This document shows, one piece after another, positions 52,068 to 60,467 of a stretch of DNA of 64,000 bases (the first letter of the stretch is position 1; each line of letters begins with the position of its first letter). This DNA comes from Flavobacterium sp. TR2 (GTDB lineage: Bacteria > Bacteroidota > Bacteroidia > Flavobacteriales > Flavobacteriaceae), in the NCBI RefSeq assembly GCF_025252405.1, contig NZ_CP104307.1, positions 1,178,001 through 1,242,000 of the forward strand, given 5' to 3'. The position numbers and the translations under genes were made by a program. The notes below the pieces were generated by a model that saw nothing but the letters and a program-made list of their open reading frames with translations, was not told where the DNA came from and ran no database searches.

Positions 52068-55000
52068 AAACGCCTTATATACAACCTACGACAATCTGCC
52101 AAAAGCAGAGCAGATTGCCAAAAGCCTACTGGAAGGAAATCAGGTAAAAATGAACATCAGCGGATTGTTGGGATCTGCTGTTTCATTTATTATCCGTTCT
52201 GTTTTCAGGAAAACAGAGCTGCCTTTTCTGATTGTTTTAGACAACAAAGAAGAAGCGGCATACTATTTAAATGATCTGGAGCAGATGATTGGCGAACAAG
52301 ATGTATTGTTTTATCCTGCATCATTTCGCCGTCCGTATCAGATTGATGAAACCGATAATGCCAATGTCCTTCTTCGCGCTGAGGTTTTAAACCGAATTAA
52401 TTCCCGAAAAAAACCAGCCGTAATTGTTACCTACCCAGAAGCGCTTTTTGAAAAAGTAGTTACCAGAAGAGAACTTGATAAAAACACTTTAAAAGTAGCT
52501 TTGAATGATAAAATTTCGATCGATTTTATCAACGAAGTTTTGTTTGAATACGAATTCAAAAGAGTAGATTTCATCACAGAACCAGGAGAGTTTTCAGTCC
52601 GAGGAGGAATTGTCGATGTATTCTCTTTCTCTAATGATCATCCTTATAGAATTGAATTTTTCGGTAACGAAGTGGACAGCATCAGAACTTTTGATGTTGA
52701 AACGCAGTTATCTGTAGAGACTCATAAAAAAATCACGATTATTCCGAATGTTGAGAACAAACTTTTTCAGGAAAACCGCGAAAGTTTCTTAGACTATATT
52801 GCAGAGAAAACGGTACTTTTCATTCAAAATACTGAAGGGCTTTTTAGTCAGTTAGATAAACAATTTGCTAGAGCAGAAGAAGCTTTTGAGAAATTGTCGA
52901 AAGAAATAAAACACGCCACGCCCGAACAATTGTTTTTAAATCAGGCTTCGTTTATCAAAAGAGCTTTGGATTTTTCGGTTGTAGAATTGGCTTCTAGACC
53001 CGTTTTTAAAACCACTAAAAAATTCGAATTCCATATTCAGCCTCAGCCTTCATTCAATAAACAATTTGATTTATTGCTCAATAATTTAAGTGAGAATCAT
53101 TTTAACGGATATGTCAATTATCTGTTTTGTTCTAATGAAACGCAGGCAAAACGTTTTCACGATATTTTTGAAAGCCTAGACGAAGCCAATTCAGAAAATA
53201 TCAGAAAGCAATATCATACTATCGTATTGCCTTTGTATCAAGGATTTATTGATGAAGAAAATCAGATAACGGCTTATACCGATCATCAGATTTTTGAGCG
53301 TTATCATAAATTCAATATTAAAAACGGTTATTCTAAAAAGCAGAACATCACTTTAAAAGAATTGACCGCACTTTCTGTGGGCGATTATGTAACGCATATC
53401 GATCACGGAATTGGAAAGTTTGGAGGGCTGCAGAAAATTCAAGTAGAAGGAAAAACGCAGGAAGCCATAAAACTGGTTTACGCCGATAATGATATTGTGT
53501 ATGTGAGCATTCACTCGCTTCACAAAATTTCCAAATATAACGGAAAAGACGGAACGCCTCCGAAAATCTACAAATTAGGATCGAACGCTTGGAAGGTTTT
53601 AAAACAGAAAACAAAAGCGCGTGTCAAACATATTGCGTTCAATTTGATTCAGCTGTACGCAAAGCGCCGTTTAGAAAAAGGGTTTCAGTTTGCGCCAGAC
53701 AGTTATCTTCAAAACGAATTGGAAAGTTCGTTTATATACGAAGATACGCCAGACCAAATGAAATCAACCGCAGAAGTTAAAGCCGATATGGAAAGCGATC
53801 GCCCAATGGATCGTTTGGTTTGCGGTGACGTTGGTTTCGGTAAAACAGAAGTTGCAATTCGTGCTGCTTTTAAAGCCGTTGACAATAGCAAACAAGTCGC
53901 TGTTTTGGTTCCGACTACGATTTTGGCTTATCAGCATTACAGAACTTTTTCGGAACGCTTGAAAGATATGCCGGTTTCAATTGGCTATTTAAACCGATTT
54001 AGAACGGCGAAACAAAAAACACAAACCTTAAAAGATTTAGCCGAAGGAAAACTTGATATTGTTATTGGAACGCATCAATTAGTAAACAAAAATGTAGTTT
54101 TTAAAGACTTGGGTTTATTGATTGTGGATGAGGAGCAAAAGTTTGGAGTTAATGTAAAAGATAAGTTAAAAACCATTGCGGCCAATGTCGATACGTTGAC
54201 ATTGACGGCAACGCCAATTCCGAGAACGCTTCAGTTTTCGTTAATGGCAGCTCGAGATTTATCAGTAATTACGACGCCTCCGCCAAACCGCTATCCTATT
54301 GAAACCAATGTAGTTGGTTTTAATGAAGAAATTATCCGCGATGCGATTTCGTATGAAATTCAAAGAAACGGACAGGTTTTCTTTATCAATAACCGAATCG
54401 AAAATATAAAAGAAGTCGCAGGAATGATTCAGCGTTTGGTTCCAAATGCTAGAGTAGGAATTGGCCACGGACAAATGGATGGCGCTAAACTTGAAGAATT
54501 AATGTTAGGTTTCATGAACGGAGATTTTGACGTTTTGGTGGCAACAACCATTATCGAAAGCGGATTGGACGTTCCAAATGCCAACACAATTTTCATTAAT
54601 AATGCGAACAATTTTGGACTTTCAGATTTGCACCAAATGCGCGGTCGTGTAGGGCGAAGCAACAAAAAAGCATTTTGTTATTTCATTTGCCCGCCATATT
54701 CTTCAATGACCGAGGATGCTAGAAAACGTATTCAAGCATTAGAGCAATTCAGCGAATTAGGAAGCGGTTTCAATATTGCAATGAAAGATCTTGAAATTCG
54801 TGGTGCAGGAGATTTATTAGGAGGTGAACAAAGCGGTTTCATTAATGAAATTGGTTTTGATACGTACCAAAAAATCATGAATGAAGCGATCGAAGAATTG
54901 AAAGAAAACGAGTTTAAAGAATTGTATCCTGAGGAAAATGATATCGACACGAAAGAATATGTAAAAGACATTCAGATCGATGCCGATTTTGAGCTTTTAT

Positions 55001-55425
55001 TCCCAGACGAATATATCAATAACGTTTCGGAGCGTTTGGTTTTATACAACGAATTGAGCGCGATAAAAGACGAAGCGGGACTACAGGAATTTGAGAAAAA
55101 ACTAATCGACCGTTTTGGGCCATTGCCAAAACCAGCTGTTGCGTTATTAAACAGCATCAGAATCAAATGGATTGCAACAAGAGTTGGAATCGAGAAATTG
55201 GTTTTGAAGCAAGGCAAAATGATTGGTTATTTTGTATCCGATCAGCAGTCAGATTATTACCAATCTGTGAAGTTTAGAAATGTTTTGAATTTTGTTCAAA
55301 AACATAGCACACTCTGCAAAATGAAAGAAAAACAAACCGTAAATGGATTACGTTTATTATTGACTTTTGAAAATGTAAAGTCAATAAAAAGAGCGTTGGA
55401 GTTGATGGAGTTATTTGAAGAGTAA
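52060..55425 (+). CDS. mfd: Mfd, transcription-repair coupling factor
   Basis: An ATP-driven translocase that removes RNA polymerase stalled at lesions and recruits UvrA. At 1121 residues it has the full domain set: a UvrB-like N-terminus, the RNA polymerase-interacting domain (KELTALSVGDYVTHIDHGIG, about 425-510), and the RecG-like motor with Walker A CGDVGFGKTEVAIRAAFK, the DEEQ box (LLIVDEEQKFGV), TLTATPIPRTL and QMRGRVGRSNK. The C-terminal TRCF domain is present. The start is a TTG at 52060 overlapping the upstream stop. The next ATG (52151) would cut into conserved sequence and is less likely. Confidence 0.96.
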   Translation: MSKNALYTTYDNLPKAEQIAKSLLEGNQVKMNISGLLGSAVSFIIRSVFRKTELPFLIVLDNKEEAAYYLNDLEQMIGEQDVLFYPASFRRPYQIDETDNANVLLRAEVLNRINSRKKPAVIVTYPEALFEKVVTRRELDKNTLKVALNDKISIDFINEVLFEYEFKRVDFITEPGEFSVRGGIVDVFSFSNDHPYRIEFFGNEVDSIRTFDVETQLSVETHKKITIIPNVENKLFQENRESFLDYIAEKTVLFIQNTEGLFSQLDKQFARAEEAFEKLSKEIKHATPEQLFLNQASFIKRALDFSVVELASRPVFKTTKKFEFHIQPQPSFNKQFDLLLNNLSENHFNGYVNYLFCSNETQAKRFHDIFESLDEANSENIRKQYHTIVLPLYQGFIDEENQITAYTDHQIFERYHKFNIKNGYSKKQNITLKELTALSVGDYVTHIDHGIGKFGGLQKIQVEGKTQEAIKLVYADNDIVYVSIHSLHKISKYNGKDGTPPKIYKLGSNAWKVLKQKTKARVKHIAFNLIQLYAKRRLEKGFQFAPDSYLQNELESSFIYEDTPDQMKSTAEVKADMESDRPMDRLVCGDVGFGKTEVAIRAAFKAVDNSKQVAVLVPTTILAYQHYRTFSERLKDMPVSIGYLNRFRTAKQKTQTLKDLAEGKLDIVIGTHQLVNKNVVFKDLGLLIVDEEQKFGVNVKDKLKTIAANVDTLTLTATPIPRTLQFSLMAARDLSVITTPPPNRYPIETNVVGFNEEIIRDAISYEIQRNGQVFFINNRIENIKEVAGMIQRLVPNARVGIGHGQMDGAKLEELMLGFMNGDFDVLVATTIIESGLDVPNANTIFINNANNFGLSDLHQMRGRVGRSNKKAFCYFICPPYSSMTEDARKRIQALEQFSELGSGFNIAMKDLEIRGAGDLLGGEQSGFINEIGFDTYQKIMNEAIEELKENEFKELYPEENDIDTKEYVKDIQIDADFELLFPDEYINNVSERLVLYNELSAIKDEAGLQEFEKKLIDRFGPLPKPAVALLNSIRIKWIATRVGIEKLVLKQGKMIGYFVSDQQSDYYQSVKFRNVLNFVQKHSTLCKMKEKQTVNGLRLLLTFENVKSIKRALELMELFEE

Positions 55426-55432
55426 AATAAAG

Positions 55433-55496
55433 TTTGCCACGAATTAAAACTTCAAGCTTGGAAAAATTTGTGGAAATTAGTGTAATTCGTGGCAAA
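55433..55496. repeat. CACGAATT-type inverted repeat after mfd
   Basis: TTTGCCACGAATT (55433-55445) and AATTCGTGGCAAA (55484-55496) are perfect 13-bp inverted arms with a 38-base loop. Same family as 4615, 16312 and 56155. Confidence 0.85.
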
Positions 55497-55592
55497 CAAA
55501 ATAAAAAAAATTAAGCATTCTTTATCTTTTATTTAAGAAAAATCTTAGAACTAAAAGGTTTTCTTTGAGTCGAATTTTCAAAGATACTTTAT

Positions 55593-56147
55593 ATGCAAAA
55601 TCAATTTTTAGTTCTTTTTCTACTTCTTGGGGTTACTGCAATTTATGCTCAGGGAAAAAACAAAACAGTTTTAAGTGATTCTTTAAAATCTGAAACTATT
55701 GACCCGCTTCGTCCAGCAAAAGCGGCATTTTATTCGGCAGTTTTGCCTGGTTTAGGACAGATATACAATAAGAAATATTGGAAGGTTCCTTTGGTTTACG
55801 GGGCGATTGGTACGAGCACTTATTTTTATATTGACAATCAGAAAAAATATAATTTATACAGAGATGAATACAAAAATAGGCTTGAAGGTAAAAAAAGCGA
55901 TTCTGAATTTTTAGCGCGTTTAACAGAAAGTCAATTGACATCAGCTCAAAAGGAATATCAACGATACAGAGATTTATCAGCTCTATTTATAGTTGGATTT
56001 TATGTTTTAAATATTGTTGATGCCAATATAGATGCGGCTTTATCGCAATTTAATGTAGATGAAAGATTGGCATTTAAACCTGCTGTGATAAAAAATGATA
56101 TCACATTCAACAATAATTTCGGTTTTGCCCTAAATTATTCGTTTTAA
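55593..56147 (+). CDS. DUF5683 family membrane protein
   Basis: A 184-residue protein with a signal peptide (MQNQFLVLFLLLGVTAIYAQ). The DUF5683 core contains RPAKAAFYSAVLPGLGQIYN followed by KKYWKVPLVYGAIG, then a second hydrophobic segment (RDLSALFIVGFYVLNIVDANID) and a short beta-like C-terminus (NFGFALNYSF). It is probably anchored in the envelope. In many relatives it neighbours parAB; here it follows mfd. Function unknown. Confidence 0.85.
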   Translation: MQNQFLVLFLLLGVTAIYAQGKNKTVLSDSLKSETIDPLRPAKAAFYSAVLPGLGQIYNKKYWKVPLVYGAIGTSTYFYIDNQKKYNLYRDEYKNRLEGKKSDSEFLARLTESQLTSAQKEYQRYRDLSALFIVGFYVLNIVDANIDAALSQFNVDERLAFKPAVIKNDITFNNNFGFALNYSF

Positions 56148-56154
56148 AAAGATC

Positions 56155-56202
56155 GTCACAAATTCACGAATTAGGTTAAATTGAATTCGTGAATTCGTGG
56201 CA
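56155..56202. repeat. CACGAATT-type inverted repeat after the DUF5683 gene
   Basis: GTCACAAATTCACGAATT faces AATTCGTGAATTCGTGGC as an imperfect palindrome, 7 bp after the stop codon. Confidence 0.78.
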
Positions 56203-56236
56203 AATAAAAATTGAAATCTGAGGCAAACAAAATAAA

Positions 56237-56260
56237 AAAATCACTCCGAAGAGTGATTTT
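56237..56260 (-). terminator. Terminator of the candidate small RNA
   Basis: TCACTC and GAGTGA with flanking A/T pairs form a 10-bp stem with a 4-base loop, followed on the minus strand by a T run. Confidence 0.75.
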
Positions 56261-56469
56261 AAGGGCATTATTTGTGGTTTTGGTTAGATAATTTTATTGT
56301 ATCATAATATCTTGGCGACAAATCAAAAAGCTGGCGAAGGCTTTTTCGTTTCCTTTTAAATTCACTTATCAATAATTCTTCACTACGGTTAACCATCTAA
56401 CAATTTAATTTGCGGTTATTGAATTCCCATGGTATTAAATTATCAAAGTGCGAGGTCTGATGCCTGACT
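56237..56469 (-). ncRNA. Candidate structured small RNA, about 230 nt
   Basis: On the minus strand a consensus -7 element (56476-56483) is followed by about 230 nt with no plausible gene, ending in an intrinsic terminator. Base-pairing arms visible in the sequence, outer to inner: GGCAU/AUGCC; a side hairpin AAUUUAAU/AUUAAAUU; GUUAGAU/AUCUAAC; UUAUUG/CAAUAA; and an apical AAAAAGC/GCUUUUU. The outer, third, fourth and apical helices nest, giving a long rod with an internal bulge, which recalls 6S RNA, but no sequence proof of that identity is possible here. Other abundant Flavobacterium small RNAs are alternatives. Confidence 0.6.
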
Positions 56470-56475
56470 TCTTCG

Positions 56476-56483
56476 CAAATATA
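56476..56483 (-). promoter_or_regulatory. -7 element of the candidate small RNA
   Basis: The minus strand reads TATATTTG, an exact TAnnTTTG. Transcription would start near 56469. No TTG at standard spacing. Confidence 0.5.
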
Positions 56484-56792
56484 TAAAAATATTATTCGTG
56501 ATAAATTATATGTAAAAAAACTTAATTCGTATTTTTTGTTAGTTTTTTGTATAAAAGACATAAAATGCAGCGTAAAGTGGCTTTTTACAAGTAAGTGTCA
56601 TATTGACGCTTTTTCGAAATAAAATCATTTTAAGAATTTGTCTTTTGAGAATATTCTTATTTGCTAAAAATGAAATGATGGCAGCACATCCTTTTATTCA
56701 AAAAAAAATCCTTTCATCTTTCAGTAAAAAAGACAAAAGGATTTTGTGGTATGATGAAGAATCTAGACGATTCTTTAAATCATGTTTTTAAT
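56484..56792. other. Intergenic stretch without a convincing gene
   Basis: A 62-residue open frame exists on the plus strand (56603-56791) but has no promoter and biased Arg/Ile/Phe content, and it is not called. Nothing else is recognised. Confidence 0.4.
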
Positions 56793-57449
56793 TTAGTTTT
56801 TCAAGTCCTTAATTACTTTAAAAGCAACATCCACTTGATCTTCTCCAACTAAAATAGTAAATTCATTTGAAGTCGAAATTACTTCATTGATGATAATTCC
56901 TTCCCAAGCCAAACGCTGGAAAATAAAGTAGTAGATGCCAGGAACAACAATATTTTCTTTCGGCAATTTTACAGTAATCGAAGCTAAATTATCCAACTTT
57001 TGGATTAATTTTTCTCTCATAAAGTGTTTTTCAACTAAGTGATTCACACTGCTGCTTACTACGATATTGGTTTCGTTTACTCCACGAGATGAGGTATAAA
57101 AAATATCAGATAAAGCATTAATATCAGAGATTAAATCTGCCTGTTTGTTTAAGACAGTTTCAGATGCTGCAAAGGTGTAATCTGTAAGCTCAGAACGAAC
57201 GGTGATTTCACCTATGTTTTTAATTACTTTATTGATTTTGTGATTTAATTTAAAATCAAGTTCTTCCGTTAGCCGTTTTAAAGACATTACTACAGCACCT
57301 TGTTTTACCTCTTTACCAAACTCACTCTCTAATTCGGTCATAATATTTCGCGAAAGTGATGTTAGGTTAATAATTCCGAGCGATAAGGCATTTAATAAAA
57401 ATGGTTTTGTTTTAATGTAGTTTTCTACAATAGAAGAAACAGTTTTCAT
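56793..57449 (-). CDS. ACT-domain protein resembling the regulatory part of aspartate kinase
   Basis: A 218-residue cytoplasmic protein. The C-terminal half contains two ACT-like units (LDNLASITVKLPKENIVVPG and GIIINEVISTSNEFTILVGE). The N-terminal part is helical (TVSSIVENYIKTKPFLLNAL) and looks like a winged-helix or dimer domain, not a kinase. The kinase domain is missing, so the aspartate kinase label often given to such proteins is probably misleading; an amino-acid-sensing regulator is more likely. It has a strong consensus promoter. Confidence 0.75.
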   Translation of the reverse strand: MKTVSSIVENYIKTKPFLLNALSLGIINLTSLSRNIMTELESEFGKEVKQGAVVMSLKRLTEELDFKLNHKINKVIKNIGEITVRSELTDYTFAASETVLNKQADLISDINALSDIFYTSSRGVNETNIVVSSSVNHLVEKHFMREKLIQKLDNLASITVKLPKENIVVPGIYYFIFQRLAWEGIIINEVISTSNEFTILVGEDQVDVAFKVIKDLKN

Positions 57450-57517
57450 AATTCTTTTTTTTTTGGTAACAGTTGAGTTGGTTTGTTAATTTAACATTGC
57501 GATGTTATAATTCTTTG

Positions 57518-57548
57518 CAAATATAAATAAAAAAACAAATTGTTACAA
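57518..57548 (-). promoter_or_regulatory. Consensus promoter of the ACT-domain gene
   Basis: On the minus strand, TTG (57548-57546), a 20-bp spacer and TATATTTG (57525-57518) match the Flavobacterium consensus exactly. The leader is about 60 nt. Confidence 0.7.
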
Positions 57549-57569
57549 TTATAACAATAAAAAAATATG

Positions 57570-57941
57570 TTAAAAGTGATAAAAAGCATCAGTAAGATGT
57601 TCAACTGCAAATGATTCCCCATTTTTGCAGACCGCAATGATGTCAAAACGAATTTCTAAATCTTCACAAAAATCTTTTTCCCTATCGTTTATGTAGGCAT
57701 TTACTGCTTTAATAAGTAATTGAATCTTTTTTGGCTTCACAAAATCTTGAGGTGAGCCAAAATCTAGATTCGAACGGGTCTTTACTTCAACGATGGCCAA
57801 AATGGAATCTTTTTGTGCAATAATGTCTATTTCTGCTTTCTGTATGATAAAGTTTCGTTCTAGAATTGAATATCCATTTTCTTCAAGATGTGCCACTGCA
57901 AGATCTTCTCCAAGTTTTCCTAAATCGTTATGTTCTGCCAT
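57570..57941 (-). CDS. yraN: YraN/UPF0102 family endonuclease-like protein
   Basis: A 123-residue protein of the UPF0102 family with a Holliday-junction-resolvase-like nuclease fold. Motifs are LGKLGEDLAVAHLEENGY near the start, FIIQKAEIDIIAQKDSILAI (with the E-D pair), VEVKTRSNLDFGSPQDFV (ExK) and RFDIIAV. Length is as in the family. The exact DNA substrate is not established. Heptamer repeats precede it directly. Confidence 0.9.
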   Translation of the reverse strand: MAEHNDLGKLGEDLAVAHLEENGYSILERNFIIQKAEIDIIAQKDSILAIVEVKTRSNLDFGSPQDFVKPKKIQLLIKAVNAYINDREKDFCEDLEIRFDIIAVCKNGESFAVEHLTDAFYHF

Positions 57942-57948
57942 GTTTTTT

Positions 57949-58021
57949 GTTTCAGGTTTGAGGTTTCAAGTTTCAGGTTTGAGGTTTCAGGTTTCAGGTT
58001 TCAAGTTTCAGGTTTAGGTTT
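57949..58021. repeat. Tandem AGGTTTC heptamers
   Basis: About ten imperfect copies of AGGTTTC/AAGTTTC/AGGTTTG run head to tail just upstream of yraN on the plus strand. The phase is mostly 7 bp. Similar heptamers occur in inverted form at 22745-22893. Confidence 0.88.
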
Positions 58022-58030
58022 GTAAAAAAA

Positions 58031-58068
58031 GCAAAGCCGCAAAGTGATATTAAACTTTGCGGCTTTGC
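58031..58068. repeat. GCAAAG inverted repeat
   Basis: GCAAAGCCGCAAAGT and ACTTTGCGGCTTTGC are perfect 15-bp inverted arms with an 8-base loop. It may act as terminator of the downstream-strand gene at 58123 and belongs to the GCAAAG word family at 20039 and 79-1365. Confidence 0.85.
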
Positions 58069-58122
58069 GTCTCAACGAGATTTTAAGTGGTATTTTAAGC
58101 CTCTAAAAATGGCATTTATGAA

Positions 58123-59121
58123 TTATTTTTTAAAAGTTACTGTGCTTCCTGTTGCAGTAACTTCCATAGAAACGATATTTCCCATAATGAGAGCTCTGTT
58201 GTCTCTAATATGCCCTGCTGGAAAATTAAAAATGACTGGAATATTGTATTTTTTGGTTACATCATCGATAATTTCCAAGGCATTTTTCCCCCACGGCACT
58301 TCATTGTCTTTCATGCTTGTCATGCCTCCGATGATAATCCCTTTAAGATTTTCAATGCATCCGTTTCGTCTTAGATTCATCATCATACGGTCAATATGAT
58401 ACAGATATTCATCTAAATCTTCAATAAATAAAATTTTATCCTTGCAGTCAATTGCTGACGGAGATCCTAATAAACTGTACAAAATAGACAAATTTCCACC
58501 TACTAATTCTCCTGTCGCATTTCCAAAACGGTTCATCGGAGTTGGACTAATCGAGTAAGAGATAGGTTCGCCAAACAAACTGGCTTTTAATGAACTTACA
58601 GCGTCTGGAGTTGCTCTAGGAACCGTTACAGGCATAATGCCATGAATAGATTTATAGCCCATCGTATTCAAATGATTATGAAGAACAGTTACATCGCTAA
58701 AACCAATAATCCATTTTGGGTGCTGCTTAAATTTGGTGAAATCCAGTAAATCTAACATTCTAACGGTACCGTACCCACCGCGCACGCACCAGATAGCTTT
58801 AATATTCGGATTGTCTAATTGCTTCTGAAAATCGGCAGCTCGCTGTTCATCAGTTCCTGCCAATTGATTATAATCTAAACCAATTGTTGATCCAATTACA
58901 GCTTCTAAACCCCAGCTGTGCAATAAATCTATTGTTGGTTTTAAGTTGTCATCGATGTTTTTTCTTGCTGTTGCCAAAAGCGCTACAGTATCTCCTTTTT
59001 GTAAATAAGGCGGTGTTATCATGTTTTGTTGAGATTGACAGTTGAATGATTGTAAAGCAAAAATAAGAAATGCGAGTTGAAACAGAATATTTGGCTTCTT
59101 ACTATTTATAAGGTTTTTCAT
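58123..59121 (-). CDS. S66 family LD-carboxypeptidase-like lipoprotein
   Basis: A 332-residue predicted lipoprotein from the ATG at 59121 (leader ends FALQSFNCQSQ). The S66 peptidase fold is shown by LQKGDTVALLATARKN at the start, WCVRGGYGTVRMLDLLD, the nucleophile region IIGFSDVTVLHNHL, LVGGNLSILYSLLGSP and KILFIEDLDEYLYHIDR. Classic LdcA cleaves the terminal D-Ala of murein tetrapeptides in the cytoplasm; an exported lipid-anchored form would act on periplasmic peptides or on microcin-like compounds. The upstream ATG at 59160 is rejected because a -7 element overlaps it. Confidence 0.88.
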   Translation of the reverse strand: MKNLINSKKPNILFQLAFLIFALQSFNCQSQQNMITPPYLQKGDTVALLATARKNIDDNLKPTIDLLHSWGLEAVIGSTIGLDYNQLAGTDEQRAADFQKQLDNPNIKAIWCVRGGYGTVRMLDLLDFTKFKQHPKWIIGFSDVTVLHNHLNTMGYKSIHGIMPVTVPRATPDAVSSLKASLFGEPISYSISPTPMNRFGNATGELVGGNLSILYSLLGSPSAIDCKDKILFIEDLDEYLYHIDRMMMNLRRNGCIENLKGIIIGGMTSMKDNEVPWGKNALEIIDDVTKKYNIPVIFNFPAGHIRDNRALIMGNIVSMEVTATGSTVTFKK

Positions 59122-59157
59122 GATCATCATTTGCTTCTTTCCATTTATATGAAAAAA

Positions 59158-59165
59158 CAAATATA
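59158..59165 (-). promoter_or_regulatory. Candidate -7 element of the S66 peptidase gene
   Basis: The minus strand reads TATATTTG, an exact TAnnTTTG. It overlaps the furthest upstream ATG and so favours a start at 59121 (or 59130). Confidence 0.5.
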
Positions 59166-59252
59166 GAAATTTTAGATTTTAAATTTATTTGAATTTTCTT
59201 ACAATTGAATAAAAAAGATTAATATTGGAATGTCTTTTTATAAATTAAACAT

Positions 59253-60350
59253 ATGCGCTCTTTCAGAATCTTTTTAATGGTTGTGCTTTTTTCAATCCAA
59301 ACGCAATCTCAATCCAAAAAGTATAAAATACACACCGTAGCTTTTTATAATTTCGAAAACCTTTATGATGCTGTAGATGATGTGTTTACAAATGATGATG
59401 AATGGACGCCAAATGGAGCTCAGCATTGGACAACGGAAAAGTATCATCAGAAACTAAATAATCTGGCAAGAGTTTTATTTGAAATTGGAACGCCTGAGAA
59501 TTCTAATGCCCCTATCTTAATAGGAGGAGCAGAAATCGAAAATCGTGATGTTTTAGAAGATTTAATCAAAGAACCCAAACTACAGCCATTAGATTTAGGA
59601 ATTATCCATTTTGATTCGCCAGATAAGCGCGGTATTGATGTGGCTTTGCTTTATCAGAAAAAATATTTCAGGCCGACTTCTTATTCGAATATCCCTTTAA
59701 TTATTTATAAAAAAGAAATTCCTAAAAAAGAAGAGGAGACAGAAGTTTTAGACGAAGAAATTGAAGTTAAAAGAGAAGATAAAAACCGTGTTTTTACAAG
59801 GGATCAGCTTTTGGTGTCGGGGTTTCTAGAAGATGAAGAAATACATATTATTGTAAATCATTGGCCTTCGAGATCAGGAGGAGAAAAAGCAACGAGTCTA
59901 TTTCGAGAAGCAGCAGGGAAATTGAACAGAAAAATTATCGATTCTTTGCAGCAGATTAATCCTCGAGCAAAAATATTGACAATGGGAGATTTTAATGACG
60001 GGCCATTGAATAAAAGCATAAAAGTTGGATTAGGGGCAAAAGGAGTAAAAGCAGAAGCAGCTGAATTTGATGTTTTTAATCCGTTTGAAGAGCTTGAGAG
60101 TAAAGGTTTTGGAACTATTGCCTATCGTGATTCTTGGAACATTTTTGATCAGATTATCATGACGGCATCTTTGGTTAAATCGGATTTTTCGACTTTTAAT
60201 TTTTGGAAAGCAGGCATTTTCAACCAACCTTATCTTATTCAAAATTCTGGGCAATATAAAGGTTATCCGTTGCGCAATACCTTGGCTGAGGCTGGATTTA
60301 GTGATCATCTTCCGGTTTACGTTTATTTGATAAAAGAGATTCTAAGGTAG
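59253..60350 (+). CDS. Secreted endonuclease/exonuclease/phosphatase-family protein
   Basis: A 365-residue exported metal-dependent phosphoesterase. The signal peptide ends SIQTQSQ. EEP motifs in order are HTVAFYNFENLYDAVDD (metal-binding Asn/Glu), KRGIDVALLYQKKYF, HIIVNHWPSRSGG, TMGDFNDGPLN and the C-terminal GFSDHLPVYVYL. A charged insertion (KKEEETEVLDEEIEVKRED) sits mid-protein. Extracellular nuclease or phosphodiesterase activity is plausible; the substrate is unknown. Its stop overlaps the left arm of an inverted repeat. Confidence 0.88.
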   Translation: MRSFRIFLMVVLFSIQTQSQSKKYKIHTVAFYNFENLYDAVDDVFTNDDEWTPNGAQHWTTEKYHQKLNNLARVLFEIGTPENSNAPILIGGAEIENRDVLEDLIKEPKLQPLDLGIIHFDSPDKRGIDVALLYQKKYFRPTSYSNIPLIIYKKEIPKKEEETEVLDEEIEVKREDKNRVFTRDQLLVSGFLEDEEIHIIVNHWPSRSGGEKATSLFREAAGKLNRKIIDSLQQINPRAKILTMGDFNDGPLNKSIKVGLGAKGVKAEAAEFDVFNPFEELESKGFGTIAYRDSWNIFDQIIMTASLVKSDFSTFNFWKAGIFNQPYLIQNSGQYKGYPLRNTLAEAGFSDHLPVYVYLIKEILR

Positions 60351-60425
60351 AGACGCACTGAATTACGGTTGTCTTTTTCAGAAATTCAATTATAAACCCT
60401 CAGATGCACTGCGATGCGTCTCTAC
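60347..60425. repeat. GTAGAGACGC inverted repeat
   Basis: GTAGAGACGCA (60347-60357) and TGCGTCTCTAC (60415-60425) are perfect 11-bp terminal arms of a 79-bp element with CACTG inside each arm. The left arm supplies the stop codon of the preceding gene. This type of short element is widespread in Bacteroidota intergenic DNA and looks like a miniature mobile or palindromic repeat. Confidence 0.85.
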
Positions 60426-60467
60426 AATTTTACTAACTTAGCTATTCCTAATTTAGTATTAAAAAAA

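Noticed and set aside
56603..56791. 62-residue plus-strand open frame
   Set aside because: No promoter or family resemblance, composition like translated AT-rich noncoding DNA, and it ends at the edge of the ACT-domain gene.
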